DNA of 64,000 bases from Paenibacillus albidus (GTDB lineage Bacteria; Bacillota; Bacilli; Paenibacillales; Paenibacillaceae), in the NCBI RefSeq assembly GCF_014644435.1, contig NZ_BMKR01000009.1, positions 186,001 to 250,000 on the forward strand. The letters run 5' to 3'. Under the pieces are notes generated by a model, which saw only the letters and a list, made by a program, of their open reading frames with translations, was not told the origin of the DNA and did not search any database. Below, one piece after another: positions 9,232 through 16,703 of this stretch (positions are counted from its first letter, which is position 1; every line of letters starts with the position of its first letter). The position numbers and the translations under genes were made by a program.

Positions 9232-9885
9232 CTAGAACAACGTCTGTTGCTCGGCAAGTATCTTGCCAATGAAGCTGCGCCGGTGCATCGGCGTTGGTCC
9301 CAGCAGGGTAATCTGTTCCCGGTGCAGCTTCGTTGCGTAGCCTTTATGTATGGCAATGCCATAATCCGGATATAATTCTTCCCACAATCCTTCACAGAGC
9401 CGGTCGCGAGTCACCTTGGCCACGATAGAGGCGGCCGCAATGGACTGACTGTTTGCGTCTCCTTTGATAATGGCCCGCTGCGGCAGCGGCAAATCCACTT
9501 TCTCGGCATCGATCAGCATATAATCAGGAGTATGATTCAGAGCTTCGACTGCTTTTTTCATCGCCAGCCTGGAAGCCTGCTTGATATTGATTTCATCTAT
9601 GACTAGAGAATCCACATGCCCTACACCAACTGCCACAGCCTGCTCCATGATGATCTCAAACAGTGCATCCCGCTTTTTGGCCGTCAGTTTTTTAGAATCA
9701 TCCACACCTTCTATGATAAGCCCCTCCGGCAGAATCACCGCAGCTGCCACTACATCCCCGAACAGACAACCCCGGCCTACCTCATCCACACCGGCGATAC
9801 GGCCATAAGATTGTTCCCAGCCCTCTTTTTCATATAAAAGCAAATCTATTGTGCTCACACTCTCCACCACCATCTGCAAATTCAC
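9232..9885 (-). CDS. rnhB: ribonuclease HII
   Basis: RNase HII (about 210 residues) cleaves the RNA strand of RNA-DNA hybrids and nicks at misincorporated ribonucleotides. The active-site strand is GVDEVGRGCLFGDVVAAAVI; VDDSKKLTAKKR and IKGDANSQSIAAASIVAKVTRD follow with the remaining acidic residues. The outermost GTG start has no clear ribosome binding site; an ATG at codon 5 or a GTG at codon 10, just after GGTGGTGGAG, are alternatives. It stands between rbgA and ylqG as in Bacillus. Confidence 0.94.
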   Translation of the reverse strand: MNLQMVVESVSTIDLLLYEKEGWEQSYGRIAGVDEVGRGCLFGDVVAAAVILPEGLIIEGVDDSKKLTAKKRDALFEIIMEQAVAVGVGHVDSLVIDEINIKQASRLAMKKAVEALNHTPDYMLIDAEKVDLPLPQRAIIKGDANSQSIAAASIVAKVTRDRLCEGLWEELYPDYGIAIHKGYATKLHREQITLLGPTPMHRRSFIGKILAEQQTLF

Positions 9886-9990
9886 ATTAAAATTCTGTAC
9901 AAGTCAGCTTACCACACACAAGCCGAAATGGTCATCCCTCTTTATATTTATTCAGCCAAGGCACTTGATCATTCGCCCTTATAGCATCCA

Positions 9991-10027
9991 CAAAAAAAAG
10001 AGCCATCCCCTGATTACGGATGGCTCT
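9991..10027 (-). terminator. intrinsic terminator after rbgA
   Basis: On the minus strand, a perfect 10-bp stem AGAGCCATCC / GGATGGCTCT with a 9-nt loop is followed by a run of eight Ts. It separates the rbgA transcript from rnhB. Confidence 0.88.
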
Positions 10028-10064
10028 TCCATACCCTAAATATTTCACAGTGCCTTAATTAAGA

Positions 10065-10925
10065 TTAAGGCATCTCCAATGTAAAACGTCCCAGCTTGCC
10101 TGCCCGCAGCTCGTGCAGCAACGCCCGTGAGGCTTTCTCCAAATCCACACGGCCGCCGCTGATCAGACATCCGCGTTTGCGGCCAATCGCCTCAAGCACC
10201 GCTACGATCTCATCCGGATTCTCCAAATCTTCAGGCAGCTTCTCAATACCGAAGCGTTCCTTGAATCGGGAGCCATAATCCTTCACCAGATATTTCACAG
10301 CATAAAAAGCGATATCTTCAACGTTCAGAATCTCTTCTTTGATCGCACCGGTTACCGCCAGACGATAGCCTACTTCCTGATCCTCGAACTTCGGCCACAG
10401 GATTCCCGGAGTATCAAGTAACTCCAGATTACCGCCTGTCTTAATCCATTGCTGCCCTTTGGTTACCCCCGGACGGTCACCGACTGCGGCAATTGCCCGT
10501 CCGGCCATGCGGTTAATCAGCGTGGACTTTCCGACGTTGGGAATGCCGACGATCAGGGCACGCATTGCCCGCGGGTTCATTCCCCTGGCAATTTGCCGAT
10601 CAATCTTCTCCTTCAGCAGCAGCTTGACCTGCTCCGGAATTTCTTTAACCCCTGTACCTGTGGAGGCATCTGCCGGATGGGCAACATGCCCTTGCTCCTT
10701 GAAATAAGCGAGCCATTTCCGCGTGGCCTCCGGATCAGCCAGATCCGCTTTATTCAGTAGAATCAGCCTTGGCTTATCCCGCAAAATATCGTCAATCATC
10801 GGATTACGACTGGAAAGCGGCAGACGGGAATCAAGCAATTCTATTGCTACATCAATCAGCTTCAGCTTTTCCTCGATTTGCCGTCTCGCCTTCGTCATAT
10901 GACCAGGAAACCATTGAATGGCCAT
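10065..10925 (-). CDS. rbgA: ribosome biogenesis GTPase RbgA (YlqF)
   Basis: A circularly permuted GTPase needed for late 50S subunit assembly in Bacillus. The motifs appear in permuted order: G4 [10 protein letters not shown], then G1 [14 protein letters not shown]2/G3 with [10 protein letters not shown]. The N-terminus [15 protein letters not shown] is characteristic. I place the start at the ATG after AAAGGAGGTGA; an in-frame GTG three codons upstream lies inside that ribosome binding site. Length about 286 residues, normal for the family. It follows lepB on the same strand. Confidence 0.96.
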   Translation of the reverse strand: MAIQWFPGHMTKARRQIEEKLKLIDVAIELLDSRLPLSSRNPMIDDILRDKPRLILLNKADLADPEATRKWLAYFKEQGHVAHPADASTGTGVKEIPEQVKLLLKEKIDRQIARGMNPRAMRALIVGIPNVGKSTLINRMAGRAIAAVGDRPGVTKGQQWIKTGGNLELLDTPGILWPKFEDQEVGYRLAVTGAIKEEILNVEDIAFYAVKYLVKDYGSRFKERFGIEKLPEDLENPDEIVAVLEAIGRKRGCLISGGRVDLEKASRALLHELRAGKLGRFTLEMP

Positions 10926-10954
10926 TGCCGTCACCTCCTTTGACTTCCGTCACC

Positions 10955-11575
10955 TTAATGGTTAATTAATGTAATGTCCTTCAGCGGCCAGAAAATCAGA
11001 TCTGCACGGCCTACAATATCATCCAGTGGCACATAACCAATCATCCGGCTATCTGTACTGTCCGAGCGGTTATCACCCATCACAAACACATGCCCTTCAG
11101 GCACAGTTGCATCGGCAAAATCCTCGTTGGGAAAATTCTTATTATTGTAGAGCGAATTGTTGTTGTGGGCTTGATCGATAGCACCCTGGATATACGTCTC
11201 GCTCACAGGCTCGCCATTGACCGTAACGACATCACCTTCCACTTTAACCGTATCTCCCGCAACCCCGATCACGCGTTTGATGAAATCCCGGCCTTCTGAA
11301 GGCACATGAAAAACAATGACTTCACCGCGCTGAGGGGATCTGATATCATACAATATCTCATTGACTATAACCCGCTCGCCAGTATGGAAATTGGGCTGCA
11401 TGGAAGGCCCATCCACAATAAACGGCTTGAACAAAAGCCAGCGAATCAGTATGACCAGCACCAAAGCAATGGCGATGGCCTTAATCCATTCCAGCACTTC
11501 ATTCTTCGGCTTACGCGGGCTTTCGCCACCCGTCTCCACCTTCTCCGCTTGTCCTTGCTGCAAATCCTGCTGCAT
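10955..11575 (-). CDS. lepB: type I signal peptidase
   Basis: A 206-residue S26 signal peptidase. One N-terminal membrane segment (AIAIALVLVILIRWLLF, near residues 34-50) anchors it. The catalytic serine is in DGPSMQPNF, the lysine general base in RDFIKRVIGVAGD, and box E is GDNRSDSTDSR. It cleaves signal peptides of secreted proteins, which here would include the large glycan-degrading enzymes of this region. AAGGAAGGTGAACT precedes the ATG. Confidence 0.96.
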   Translation of the reverse strand: MQQDLQQGQAEKVETGGESPRKPKNEVLEWIKAIAIALVLVILIRWLLFKPFIVDGPSMQPNFHTGERVIVNEILYDIRSPQRGEVIVFHVPSEGRDFIKRVIGVAGDTVKVEGDVVTVNGEPVSETYIQGAIDQAHNNNSLYNNKNFPNEDFADATVPEGHVFVMGDNRSDSTDSRMIGYVPLDDIVGRADLIFWPLKDITLINH

Positions 11576-11740
11576 AGTTCACCTTCCTTTCTTTATGTAT
11601 TTCCATTTTTCTGCACTTCTTTACTATACACCACAAAAAAACTCCTGCCAAAAATCCTCCACAGATACTCCTACAGGAGGCCTTTTCGGAGAAGCCTGTC
11701 CCCAGCGCTATATATGTCTCAACCCTTGTATTCACTCTTA

Positions 11741-11776
11741 GGAATAAAACGAAAGGGGCTTGAACTCAAGCCCCTT
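11741..11776 (-). terminator. intrinsic terminator after rplS
   Basis: Eleven-bp perfect stem AAGGGGCTTGA / TCAAGCCCCTT, almost without loop, followed on the minus strand by TTTCGTTTTATT. It lies 16 bases beyond the rplS stop codon. Confidence 0.85.
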
Positions 11777-11791
11777 CCCTTTGTCACTATT

Positions 11792-12136
11792 CTAGCGACG
11801 GATTTCTTTAATTCTTGCAGCTTTACCGCGCAGTTCACGAAGATAATAAAGCTTAGCACGACGAACTTTACCGCGACGAGCCACTTCGATTTTTTCAAGT
11901 TTAGGCGAGTTGATTGGGAATGTTCTCTCCACACCAACACCGTAAGAAATTTTACGAACCGTAAAAGTCTCACTGATTCCACCGCCGCGACGTTTGATTA
12001 CAACGCCTTCGAACAACTGGATACGCTCACGAGTTCCCTCGATAACTTTTACATGCACCTTCAAAGTGTCTCCCGGGCGAAAACTCGGGATATCTTTACG
12101 AAGTTGCTCTTGTGTAATAGCTTGTAGGATATTCAT
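11792..12136 (-). CDS. rplS: 50S ribosomal protein L19
   Basis: L19 (114 residues) lies at the 30S-50S interface. The sequence begins [20 protein letters not shown] and carries [52 protein letters not shown] and a basic C-terminus. The ATG follows GGAGGAAG; the frame stays open 38 codons upstream but that stretch belongs to a structured leader. Unlike Bacillus, it is not adjacent to trmD, which lies about 3.8 kb upstream, so it must have its own promoter. Confidence 0.97.
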   Translation of the reverse strand: MNILQAITQEQLRKDIPSFRPGDTLKVHVKVIEGTRERIQLFEGVVIKRRGGGISETFTVRKISYGVGVERTFPINSPKLEKIEVARRGKVRRAKLYYLRELRGKAARIKEIRR

Positions 12137-12140
12137 TAGG

Positions 12141-12226
12141 GACTTCCTCCTTCCGTACAGGTGTTCTTGCCTCTTCCAGAGAGATCTTTGCTCTCTTTCA
12201 TTATCCGCAGCGGACCACCGTATTCC
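12141..12226 (-). ncRNA. L19 leader (rplS 5' regulatory RNA)
   Basis: The minus-strand sequence between rplS and its likely promoter can fold into a compact leader. TACGGTG near its 5' end pairs, with one bulge, with CACCTGTA close to the rplS ribosome binding site. A second hairpin (GAGAG ... CTCTC) lies between. L19 autoregulatory leaders are known in low-GC Gram-positives and end in a very similar segment before the Shine-Dalgarno site. Assignment rests on position and pairing; an Rfam covariance search would settle it. Confidence 0.6.
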
Positions 12227-12284
12227 ACACAACAGAAATAATAATATCATATTACCATAACTAATACAACCTATATTTCACAAT

Positions 12285-12602
12285 TTACAACGGCAGCATA
12301 TCCCTCTTTTTGGCCTTGCTCTGACAGTCCTTGCAAAGCCCGATCACGGTCCCGTTATCCTCGGCATAAAAGACCAGTTTGCCATTCCTCTTCTTGCATG
12401 CGGAGCACTGCTGTTCACCGGAGCTTTGCTTTCGTTTGCGATGCCGCTCCATCGAGACTACATTACTGCTGCCCTCCCGCTTGCTGCCGCCCGTTTGTCT
12501 CCGATTGCGAATGATTATATACAGAGCTACCAATACCAACAAAATAATAACCGCTAATATCATTCTCACCTGGGCTTCATTCACCCCCCGGATATCTTTC
12601 AC
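12285..12602 (-). CDS. small membrane protein with C-terminal zinc-ribbon motif
   Basis: Unrecognised protein of up to 105 residues. One hydrophobic segment (MILAVIILLVLVALYIII) is followed by a basic linker and a Cys pair arrangement CSACKKRNG ... LCKDCQSK, a likely zinc ribbon on the cytoplasmic side. The start is uncertain: ATG at codon 14 has AGGTGA just upstream, while GTG codons 1 and 7 lie further out. It stands alone between rplS and a divergent lipoprotein gene. Confidence 0.6.
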   Translation of the reverse strand: MKDIRGVNEAQVRMILAVIILLVLVALYIIIRNRRQTGGSKREGSSNVVSMERHRKRKQSSGEQQCSACKKRNGKLVFYAEDNGTVIGLCKDCQSKAKKRDMLPL

Positions 12603-12789
12603 TCAGTTTAGCACACTTGTAAATTGAATTGTAGTCAGAGCTTTCCCTGGTCTTTAGTCCAGTATTCCAACCCGCCTGCAGCCTGTTATTCGAAATTTTT
12701 CCGTAGTATATAATGGAACAGAAGATGTACATATCGTGAGTACAAACCTAAGAATCATGCAGCAGCATAATAAAAGGAGGATTTATGTA

Positions 12790-13740
12790 ATGAAAAGGAA
12801 TTACAAGTCGGTGACCATCACGGCAGCTACGCTGGTGTTTATGGCACTTTTATCAGGATGCACAGAATTGCCGGGTAAGGCGGAGCAAACCAAAACTGCG
12901 GAGCAGAATTTCACGGAGACCTTTGCCGAGGATTTGGGGACAGCAATCAAAGAGGGGGTTGGAGAAGCTGCTGCCATCACCGAGCAAAGTGTTCAGAACG
13001 CCGTGACACAGGTTGTCGATGAAGTCACAGCCGATAGTATCCGCAAGGAGCTTACAGCCTCCCGGGAAATCGGTTCCGCCACTGTCCTGAGCATGAATAA
13101 TGCCGTCGGAGAGGTGAAGGTTCAATCCGGCTCTGCCGATACAATTAATGTCACCGCTACTATTGTGTCACATAACCGGTCGGCTAACGAATCCGATCGC
13201 CAACAAATACTCGACAACGCCGAGATTTCCATTGAGATTAACGGAGATCAAGTGGAGCTCTCTACCCACGCCAAGGACAACCCGGACAAAGATCTGTGGA
13301 CTTGGGCACAGAAGAAATACGGCTTCTCGGATTTCAGCATCAATTATGTGGTAGAAGTGCCTTCTTTTATCGACAGTTATGAAATTCAAAATAATGTCGG
13401 GCAAATTCATATGAGTGGTTTAAAAGGGAACTACAACGTGGCCAGCGATGTTGGAGCAATTCATATCGAAAAGGCTGTGCTTTCCGGCAAATCCACTATT
13501 GAGTCAGACACCGGCAGCATTCAACTCGATATTGCGGATCTTATAAGCGGCAGCAGTCTAACTAGCACGAGCCAGGTAGGCAGCATTACCGCTGCTCTGC
13601 CCGATGATTTACAATACAGTCTGGAGACCTCAAGTGAGCTGGGACAAATCACGGGAGCCGATAAAGGCACAAGCGATGTCAATGGCGGCGGCCCGCTGAT
13701 CACCCTGAGCACACAAATTGGTGCAATTAGAGTTCAGTAA
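12790..13740 (+). CDS. lipoprotein with DUF4097-like beta-helix domain
   Basis: A 316-residue secreted protein. The signal peptide ends in the lipobox LLSGC (Cys24), so it should be attached to the outer face of the membrane. Residues about 25-95 are helical and charged. From residue 95 on, short repeated beta units such as SATVLSMNNAVGEVKVQSGS, IQNNVGQIHMSGLKGNYNVA and IESDTGSIQLDIADL resemble the DUF4097 putative adhesin family. AAGGAGG lies 9 nt before the ATG; an upstream in-frame ATG has no site. Function unknown; surface binding or stress sensing are guesses. Confidence 0.8.
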   Translation: MKRNYKSVTITAATLVFMALLSGCTELPGKAEQTKTAEQNFTETFAEDLGTAIKEGVGEAAAITEQSVQNAVTQVVDEVTADSIRKELTASREIGSATVLSMNNAVGEVKVQSGSADTINVTATIVSHNRSANESDRQQILDNAEISIEINGDQVELSTHAKDNPDKDLWTWAQKKYGFSDFSINYVVEVPSFIDSYEIQNNVGQIHMSGLKGNYNVASDVGAIHIEKAVLSGKSTIESDTGSIQLDIADLISGSSLTSTSQVGSITAALPDDLQYSLETSSELGQITGADKGTSDVNGGGPLITLSTQIGAIRVQ

Positions 13741-13757
13741 TAACTTGAGCAACAAAC

Positions 13758-13790
13758 AAACGGAGCACCCATTATAAGGGCGCTCCGTTT
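13758..13790. terminator. shared terminator between convergent genes
   Basis: Near-perfect 13-bp stem AAACGGAGCACCC / GGGCGCTCCGTTT with a 7-nt loop, between the lipoprotein gene (plus) and the small gene on the minus strand. Its U-rich tail is better on the minus strand (GTTTGTTTGTT). Confidence 0.7.
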
Positions 13791-13805
13791 GCGCTGGCTT
13801 GTGGA

Positions 13806-14057
13806 TCAGATCAGGGCGATGGCCAGTAATGTAAACAGGCTTAAGGTTAGAATCTGATTGCCGTAAGGATTGGCATAGGGATAAAAAGCCGAAGTCTGAA
13901 CCCGCCCTCTCCCCTCTGTCTTCAAATAGACATGATGTCTATCCACATCAACAATAACACCCTCATGCTGTCTTCCATCCACCGTTAGAATCCGCACCTT
14001 CTTGTCTTTACAGCGCAAACAATTATAATATGCCTCCACCCTGCTACTCCCCCTCAC
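13806..14057 (-). CDS. small membrane protein with Sm-like segment, paralogue of the gene at 29025-29372
   Basis: An 83-residue protein. Its middle, VRILTVDGRQHEGVIVDVD followed by HHVYLKT, has the alternating pattern of an Sm/Hfq-like strongly bent beta sheet (hydrophobic strand, DG turn, G, hydrophobic strand, D, hydrophobic strand). The C-terminal end NQILTLSLFTLLAIALI is a membrane segment. A cysteine pair, CLRC, lies near the N-terminus. A paralogue with the same layout and the same ending occurs 15 kb away. No function is known to me; spore or envelope association is only a guess. Confidence 0.65.
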   Translation of the reverse strand: MRGSSRVEAYYNCLRCKDKKVRILTVDGRQHEGVIVDVDRHHVYLKTEGRGRVQTSAFYPYANPYGNQILTLSLFTLLAIALI

Positions 14058-14259
14058 TCGTTATGCCACAGTCTATGAGGAGAGCGATGTGCCGGTAACG
14101 GCTAAGTTACACTTGACAGTGCCGCAGGGCGACCAAATATTCTGTTCTGTCAGGCATTATTGGGTTCCATACAGGTTATATATAGTTATGAAACCTATTA
14201 CTGTAAGCTAAAGCAACGTCCATTCCCGCGTGAGAATAACTTTTAAGGAGGCTCGTCTG

Positions 14260-14436
14260 ATGGTTAGAAGCAATAGCCGGGTTGTAAATTAAGGTGTGCT
14301 GCGCATCACGGTATCTATTATATTGTCATCCTTAATTTTTACCGTCCATAATTATTTTTGGGCCGTCATTCTGCTTGCAATAGCCGCATTTTATGCTCTT
14401 TGTACAGGTATTTACAGACTCACTCGCAAGTCCTAA
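14260..14436 (+). pseudogene. small DUF2892-like membrane protein interrupted by an in-frame TAA
   Basis: An ATG preceded by AAGGAGG opens a frame of 58 codons. Codon 11 is TAA (14290-14292), after which the same frame continues GVLRITVSIILSSLIF with a second hydrophobic stretch VILLAIAAFYALCTGIY and stops at the natural end before a terminator. The two-helix pattern and the Asn-rich N-terminus recall YgaP-like DUF2892 proteins. Either the gene is inactivated by a nonsense mutation or translation restarts at the GTG two codons after the stop. Family assignment is tentative. Confidence 0.45.
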
Positions 14437-14460
14437 CACTCTCTTGTTTCCATATAAAAA

Positions 14461-14496
14461 GCCACCCCTTGAATGCTGAAAGGCATCAGGAGTGGC
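14461..14496. terminator. intrinsic terminator, possibly bidirectional
   Basis: Imperfect 15-bp stem GCCACCCCTTGAATGC / GGCATCAGGAGTGGC; TCTTTATATTT follows on plus and TTTTTATATGG on minus. It closes the small membrane-protein gene upstream. Confidence 0.7.
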
Positions 14497-14570
14497 TCTT
14501 TATATTTATAAATCCATTCAACCCACGATCGATAAATCAGTGTAAATAAATGCCACTCGTTTACAAAATA

Positions 14571-14579
14571 TGATATAAT
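14571..14579 (+). promoter_or_regulatory. extended -10 promoter of the type I toxin
   Basis: TGATATAAT is a perfect extended -10 element. The -35 region is poor, as is common for extended -10 promoters. The predicted start is near 14586, about 60 nt before the toxin ATG. Confidence 0.6.
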
Positions 14580-14647
14580 CACTAAAGCAATAGAATAGGC
14601 TTACAAGGGCGGTCGGCTACCTCTCGATAGAAGGGAGGGATGCCCAT

Positions 14648-14731
14648 ATGACAGTTAAAGACACATTAACGCTAATGATTTCATTCGCGACTTTGGTTGT
14701 TCTTATACTATCATTCCACAACAAAAAGTAG
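14648..14731 (+). CDS. holin-like small hydrophobic toxin of a type I toxin-antitoxin pair
   Basis: A 27-residue peptide beginning MTVKDTLTLMISFATLVVLI and ending in a basic HNKK tail. Charged N-terminus, one membrane helix and Lys-rich end match the putative holin-like toxin family that includes TxpA/BsrG-type toxins. GGGAGG lies about 8 nt upstream. The stop codon lies inside the 5' arm of a terminator hairpin shared with a converging transcript. AGGGCGGTC at 14606-14614 in the mRNA leader is exactly complementary to GACCGCCCT at 14731-14739 just after the stop, a long-range pairing known to keep such toxin mRNAs inactive. Confidence 0.75.
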   Translation: MTVKDTLTLMISFATLVVLILSFHNKK

Positions 14732-14845
14732 ACCGCCCTCGGCAAAGGTAACTGGTCTACTTTTTGTCCATTATTTTTCTGTCGCAGCCTACCGCCCTTA
14801 AAAGCGGCTATTGCCCTGGAGTCGTGTTACACGCACGACTCCTTT
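14720..14845 (-). ncRNA. candidate antisense antitoxin RNA overlapping the toxin 3' end
   Basis: On the minus strand, TTTATA (plus 14875-14880) and TATACT (plus 14852-14857), 17 nt apart, form a promoter whose transcript would start near 14845. It would run through a perfect 9-bp hairpin (GGAGTCGTG / CACGACTCC, plus 14818-14842) into the toxin region and end at the shared terminator, so about the last 40 nt of the toxin mRNA would be paired. This is the convergent layout of txpA/ratA and bsrG/SR4. Inferred from sequence alone. Confidence 0.55.
14723..14765. terminator. bidirectional terminator of the toxin-antitoxin pair
   Basis: Perfect 12-bp stem AAAAAGTAGACC / GGTCTACTTTTT with a 19-nt loop. 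The A-rich and T-rich flanks allow termination in both directions. Confidence 0.8.
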
Positions 14846-15039
14846 GACTATAGTATACAGTATATGACTTAGAATATAAAACCCATTTATAATTTTTTTT
14901 ATTAAATCCAACCCGTTCTCTTCCTCAACCTGTATAGCCCATTTTTTGTGCAGTCCTTTTCAATTGACAGCTATTCTACAAAATTATATCCCAAATTTCA
15001 GCCACAAAGTGACTAAAACCATTGATACCTAAATTAATA

Positions 15040-15113
15040 TCGGAGTAACAGGATTTGAACCTGCGACCTCACCCACCCCAAGGGTGCGCGCTACCAGGCT
15101 GCGCCATACCCCG
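15040..15113 (-). tRNA. tRNA-Pro (anticodon GGG)
   Basis: All arms fold: acceptor CGGGGTA / TACTCCG (one G-T), D stem GCGC/GCGC, anticodon stem CACCC/GGGTG around loop TTGGGGT, T arm GCAGG-TTCAAAT-CCTGT. Anticodon GGG reads CCC and CCT. The CCA end is not encoded. It stands alone in the intergenic block between rplS and trmD. Confidence 0.95.
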
Positions 15114-15216
15114 ACAAACATTCTCTTCCTTATATATACCGCAGAAGTATCTTTATTTCAAGTCAAAAATTTTACTTTTCTTTTATAATTTAATCGCTAT
15201 TTTACAAAAGCTATGC

Positions 15217-15222
15217 TATACT
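15217..15222 (+). promoter_or_regulatory. extended -10 promoter for the structured small RNA
   Basis: TGCTATACT (TG at 15214-15215) is a good extended -10 element, with no convincing -35. Start predicted near 15229. Confidence 0.45.
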
Positions 15223-15228
15223 CTTGCC

Positions 15229-15387
15229 ACAAGGAAAGGAGGTGCGTTCACATCAATCATGACATGCTGAACGTATCCCTTACCCGGACCATTGGCTAAT
15301 GAATTTGCCTTTGGTGGCGCGGGATACGGAGCAAGGTTTTAGAACAGCGCCACGGGTAGAAAGACCGTCTTCGGACGGTCTTTTTTA
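15229..15387 (+). ncRNA. candidate small RNA with a pseudoknot and strong terminator
   Basis: About 160 nt bounded by an extended -10 promoter and a UUCG-capped terminator. CGTATCCC (15272-15279) pairs perfectly with GGGATACG (15321-15328), and GTGGCGC (15314-15320) with GCGCCAC (15347-15353). The two helices interleave and abut, giving an H-type pseudoknot or two exclusive folds. A GGAGG near the 5' end precedes only very short frames. An ATG at 15299 could open a 42-codon frame, but it runs through the terminator, so I favour RNA. No downstream gene on this strand suggests a trans-acting RNA rather than a riboswitch. A conserved sporulation RNA such as CsfG should be tested. Confidence 0.55.
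15361..15387 (+). terminator. intrinsic terminator with UUCG tetraloop
   Basis: Nine-bp stem AAGACCGTC / GACGGTCTT closed by TTCG and followed by TTTTATTT. Confidence 0.92.
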
Positions 15388-15421
15388 TTTGCCGTTCTGT
15401 TCACCTGTATCTTCCAGCAAA

Positions 15422-15477
15422 AGATAAGACCCTTAAAGTGTGAATGGTTCATTCACCTGTCTTTAAGGGTCTTATCT
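15422..15477. repeat. long near-perfect hairpin
   Basis: Perfect 17-bp inverted arms (15422-15438 and 15461-15477, starting AGATAAGACCC) enclose a second perfect 7-bp stem GTGAATG / CATTCAC. The result is a 56-nt nearly unbroken hairpin. It lies 38 bases before the end of the small gene on the minus strand and may end that transcript, although no T run follows directly. Confidence 0.7.
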
Positions 15478-15515
15478 ACAGCTATAGAATTTTTTAATGT
15501 GGACGATTCCCGGTT

Positions 15516-15656
15516 TTATTTGGCTATGGACGATTCGCCATAGGATTTACGATTGGTATAGAAGTCAATAATATCATTTACGGTGCGGAGCGGCTCCGCT
15601 TTCTTAGGGTTCGCGTCCACGTCCTGCTTGAATTCTTCATGCGTGTTCGTAGTCAC
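15516..15656 (-). CDS. 46-residue hydrophilic protein, unknown function
   Basis: A short frame starting GTG, with AAAGGA about 10 nt upstream, encodes a soluble acidic-basic peptide. It begins MTTNTHEEFKQDVDANPKKA and ends IDFYTNRKSYGESSIAK. Codon choice and the ordered composition look like a real gene, and the long hairpin lies just downstream. I do not recognise the family. Many spore-formers carry short conserved proteins of this kind. Confidence 0.55.
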   Translation of the reverse strand: MTTNTHEEFKQDVDANPKKAEPLRTVNDIIDFYTNRKSYGESSIAK

Positions 15657-15908
15657 TTCAGTTCATTCCTTTCAATTGTTATGCTCATTACATCTCAGTT
15701 GCATCTGTTATTGCGCCACCTCTATCTATTACCCTATTTTCAGGGAGATTACGCACATTTGATCGTATCTAAATATGAATTTTTTGTGTCTATTCACAAG
15801 AAACTATTGATTTTTCGTTTACATTAATAATCACAACAAAAAACGCCTCCTCAACGTAAGATACGCTAAAAAGACGTGTCATATTCCATTTTATAGAAAA
15901 TAAGCAAA

Positions 15909-16703
15909 TTACTGTGGATCATTCTCTTTTAAACGCTTCAGCGCCTGCAGATCTTTGGGGCTAAGCTCTGCTGTCTCCAACAGATCCGCCCGGCGCTCCA
16001 GTGTGCGCTTCAGCGCTTGTTCCCGGCGCCACACTTCAATGTTGGCATGATGGCCGCTTAGCAGAATGTCCGGCACCTTCCAGCCGCGAAACTCCGCAGG
16101 GCGTGTATAATGCGGGTATTCCAGTAATCCGGTGCTAAAGGAGTCAGAGACAGCTGAAGTTTCATTACCCAATGCCCCCGGCTGAAGCCGAACCACAGAG
16201 TCAATCACGGTCAATGCCGGCAGTTCTCCACCGGTCAGGACATAATCCCCCATGGACAACTCGTCGGTCACCAGATGCTCTCTAATCCGTTCATCATACC
16301 CCTCATAGTGCCCGCATATAAAAATAAGATGCTCTTCCCGGGCCAGTTCCTCTGCGATCCGCTGATTATACGGTTTACCTTGCGGGCACATCAGAATGAT
16401 ACGCGGCTTCACCCCAGATGCGGCTTGTCCGGTAGCCAGAGACTCTTGATCTCCCAGTGGCCCCGCCGATTCCTTCAGCACATGCTCCACCGCAGCAAAT
16501 ATCGGGTCCGGTTTCAACACCATCCCCCCGCCCCCGCCGTAAGGGGTGTCGTCCACACTGTTGTGTTTGTTGCCGGAGAAGTCGCGAAAGTTGACTGCGT
16601 TCAGAGAAACGATTCCTTTTTCGCATGCCTTGCCCAGAATACTTGTGCCAAATACGCTCTCGCACATTTCAGGGAACAGCGTCAGCACATCGATGCGCAT
16701 CAT
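15909..16703 (-). CDS. trmD: tRNA (guanine-N1)-methyltransferase
   Basis: TrmD methylates G37 of several tRNAs to prevent frameshifting. The sequence starts [19 protein letters not shown] and shows [17 protein letters not shown], the trefoil-knot SAM region [12 protein letters not shown] and [15 protein letters not shown], and a C-terminal helical domain. The start overlaps the rimM stop by 4 bases, so translation is coupled. Two adjacent ATGs are possible. Length of 264 residues is slightly longer than usual. Confidence 0.96.
   Translation of the reverse strand: MMRIDVLTLFPEMCESVFGTSILGKACEKGIVSLNAVNFRDFSGNKHNSVDDTPYGGGGGMVLKPDPIFAAVEHVLKESAGPLGDQESLATGQAASGVKPRIILMCPQGKPYNQRIAEELAREEHLIFICGHYEGYDERIREHLVTDELSMGDYVLTGGELPALTVIDSVVRLQPGALGNETSAVSDSFSTGLLEYPHYTRPAEFRGWKVPDILLSGHHANIEVWRREQALKRTLERRADLLETAELSPKDLQALKRLKENDPQ

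Noticed and set aside
11719..11982. Minus-strand frame of 87 codons ending at the rplS terminator
   Set aside because: Overlaps rplS in another frame and includes the terminator hairpin.
12137..12250. N-terminal extension of L19
   Set aside because: The open stretch is the structured leader; normal L19 length and the GGAGGAAG site fix the start at 12136.
15229..15387. T-box riboswitch
   Set aside because: The conserved AGGGTGGNACCGCG box is absent and no aminoacyl-tRNA synthetase or amino-acid gene follows.
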